A model generated the notes under the pieces. That model did no database searches. It saw nothing but the letters and a program-made list of their open reading frames with translations, and was not told the origin of the DNA. DNA of 8,000 nt from Alphaproteobacteria bacterium (GTDB lineage: Bacteria; Pseudomonadota; Alphaproteobacteria; SMXP01), in contig JANQLI010000026.1 of the NCBI GenBank assembly GCA_028280675.1, forward strand, positions 1-8,000. Reading direction: 5' to 3'. The position numbers were made by a program, and so were the translations under genes. This document shows positions 6,824 through 8,000 of this stretch, piece by piece; position 1 is the stretch's first letter, and the number at the start of each line of letters is the position of its first letter.

Positions 6824-7729
6824 GTGAGCAACACTCTTTGGTTTCTCCGGGTCTATGCGGACCGCGCTTTGGCGGAACAGGCCGCTGATATTTTGCAAGA
6901 GGCGTTTTACCCGGATGCGATTTCAGTCTCTCTCTTTGAGGTGAAACGTGACGGCCACACGAACGGCGTCCCGCAGTGGAAGGTCGAAGCCGTATATGAC
7001 GGCGAACCATCCACGCGCACCTTACGCCTTTTGCTTGATCCGGTTTTGCCCAATGTCGCACTTGACGTCAGCCAAGTGCCCAATATTGATTGGGTGCAAA
7101 AGTCTATCGCAGGTCTAGCGCCGATCCGCGCGGGGCGTTTTTTTGTTGCTGGGTCTTATGATGCGGAAACATGTCCCCCAGGCGCATATCCCATTATCGT
7201 CGATGCGGGGCAGGCCTTTGGCACCGGTCATCATGGCACTACAAAGGGATGTTTGATCGCCCTTGACCGGGTGTTGCAAACACGATCGCCTGAAAACGCA
7301 CTTGATCTTGGATGCGGGTCAGGCGTGCTGGCGCTCGCCATCGCCAAAGTCAGCAAGCGCATTGTGCGCGCGAGTGATATTGACCCCATCGCGGTGACTG
7401 TCACTCTTGAGAATGCCAAACGGAACGGGGTCGGGCCTTTGGTGCGTGCGGTGACAGCGCCAGGGTTTCAGCATGACACGTTAAAGCGCCACGCGCCTTA
7501 TGATCTGATTGTCGCTAATATCTTGGCGCGGCCCTTAGTGCGCCTGGCGACCGAGATGTTCACCCATATGGCGCCGGGCGGCACGCTTCTTTTGTCCGGC
7601 CTGATGCAGACCCAAGAGCCTTGGGTGCGTAATGCGTATGCCGCTGCGGGGTTTCGCTATAAACGGCGCTTGCCTTTGGATGAATGGGCAACGTTAGAGT
7701 TCGTTGCTCCCCCCGTCAAAACCATGTAA
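6824..7729 (+). CDS. prmA: Ribosomal protein L11 methyltransferase PrmA
   Basis: PrmA uses S-adenosylmethionine to methylate ribosomal protein L11, including its N-terminal amine and lysines, in the cytoplasm. From the GTG at 6824 the product is 301 residues, close to the roughly 290-300 usual for the family. The N-terminal 90 or so residues match the small substrate-recognition domain position. The catalytic domain shows AFGTGHHGTT (131-140), the SAM-binding loop ALDLGCGSGVLALAIA (159-174), the acidic stretch SDIDPIAV (184-191), the N-I-L-A motif (232-235) and PGGTLLLSGL (251-260). The frame is open further upstream to a TTG at 6800 inside the helicase gene, but GTG 6824 is preferred: GAGGGG at 6815-6820 lies just upstream and the protein then begins in line with the family. 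It begins 7 bases after the helicase stop, so the two are almost certainly co-transcribed. Confidence 0.95.
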   Translation: MSNTLWFLRVYADRALAEQAADILQEAFYPDAISVSLFEVKRDGHTNGVPQWKVEAVYDGEPSTRTLRLLLDPVLPNVALDVSQVPNIDWVQKSIAGLAPIRAGRFFVAGSYDAETCPPGAYPIIVDAGQAFGTGHHGTTKGCLIALDRVLQTRSPENALDLGCGSGVLALAIAKVSKRIVRASDIDPIAVTVTLENAKRNGVGPLVRAVTAPGFQHDTLKRHAPYDLIVANILARPLVRLATEMFTHMAPGGTLLLSGLMQTQEPWVRNAYAAAGFRYKRRLPLDEWATLEFVAPPVKTM

Positions 7730-7738
7730 AAAGCCCTT

Positions 7739-8000
7739 ATGTTTCAAACCTTTCACCAGACGAGTGCGCCAGAGCAGGCGGCGCCGCGTGTCGCCGCCTT
7801 ACGCGCCGAACTGCGCACCCGCGACCTTGATGGCTTTATCGTGCCGCATGCGGACGAATATCAAAATGAATATTTGCCCGGCTATGCCGAACGGCTGTCT
7901 TGGCTAACGGGGTTCACCGGCTCTGCGGGCGCCGCGATCATTATGCATGACAGCGCGATGATTTTCACCGATGGGCGCTATACGCTTCAGGTGCAAGACG
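7739..8000 (+). CDS. pepP: Aminopeptidase P (Xaa-Pro aminopeptidase, M24B), 3' end missing
   Basis: The frame opens at ATG 7739 and runs off the window after 87 codons. The translation contains LRAELRTRDLDGFIVPHADE, then YLPGYAERLSWLTGFTGSAG, then IFTDGRYTLQVQD. This is the creatinase-type N-terminal domain of aminopeptidase P, and the wording (HADEYQ, ERLSWLTGFTGSAG, DGRYTLQ) fits the long form of about 600 residues better than short PepP. The metal-binding Asp/His/Glu residues of the pita-bread catalytic domain would lie beyond the window. The enzyme releases an N-terminal residue preceding proline, usually in the cytoplasm and with manganese. The ribosome binding site is poor (an A-rich run at 7728-7732). 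The gene begins 9 bases after prmA and is probably the third gene of the helicase operon. The symbol is tentative; the family is clear. Confidence 0.88.
   Translation, partial: MFQTFHQTSAPEQAAPRVAALRAELRTRDLDGFIVPHADEYQNEYLPGYAERLSWLTGFTGSAGAAIIMHDSAMIFTDGRYTLQVQD

Noticed and set aside
6325..6834. Minus-strand open frame of 169 codons over the helicase 3' end
   Set aside because: It overlaps motif VI and the Tudor-like domain of the helicase in antisense and has no recognisable domain or ribosome binding site.

Overview
The window looks like chromosomal DNA from an alphaproteobacterium. Support for this is the LigA sequence (alphaproteobacterial wording around the zinc finger and helix-hairpin-helix region), a TonB receptor with an ELVVTARK-type TonB box typical of marine and caulobacterial/sphingomonad-like lineages, and an intergenic repeat that resembles a palindromic repeat common in this class. 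I cannot fix the genus. All recognisable genes lie on the + strand. I saw no tRNA, rRNA, CRISPR array, transposase or phage gene.

Layout: (1) positions 2-1633 are the 3' three-quarters of ligA, the NAD+-dependent DNA ligase; its start and catalytic lysine lie before the window. (2) Positions 1634-1972 are a 339-base gap holding a REP-like imperfect palindrome, a strong Rho-independent terminator for ligA, and then an AT-rich region with several inverted repeats that is probably the control region of the next gene. (3) Positions 1973-4366 are a complete TonB-dependent outer-membrane receptor of unknown substrate, with its own terminator at 4391-4421. (4) From 4450 to the window end is a tightly packed cluster: a UvrD/PcrA-type helicase, PrmA (ribosomal protein L11 methyltransferase) 7 bases later, and the first 87 codons of an aminopeptidase P 9 bases after that.

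The ligase and helicase are DNA replication/repair genes, PrmA modifies a ribosomal protein, and aminopeptidase P trims peptides with proline in position two; this is housekeeping. The receptor is the odd one out. It is an independent transcription unit bracketed by two terminators with nearly the same hairpin, it has no visible partner genes (no TonB/ExbBD, periplasmic binding protein, regulator or catabolic enzyme), and it reads somewhat more AT-rich than its neighbours. From general knowledge I suspect that ligA, uvrD, prmA and the peptidase are close neighbours in many alphaproteobacteria and that the receptor is an accessory insertion, but this needs a genome comparison.

I did not find a convincing undescribed system. 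The parts most worth a second look are non-coding: the interleaved inverted repeats before the receptor, the REP-like element after ligA, and the very short space available for a helicase promoter.
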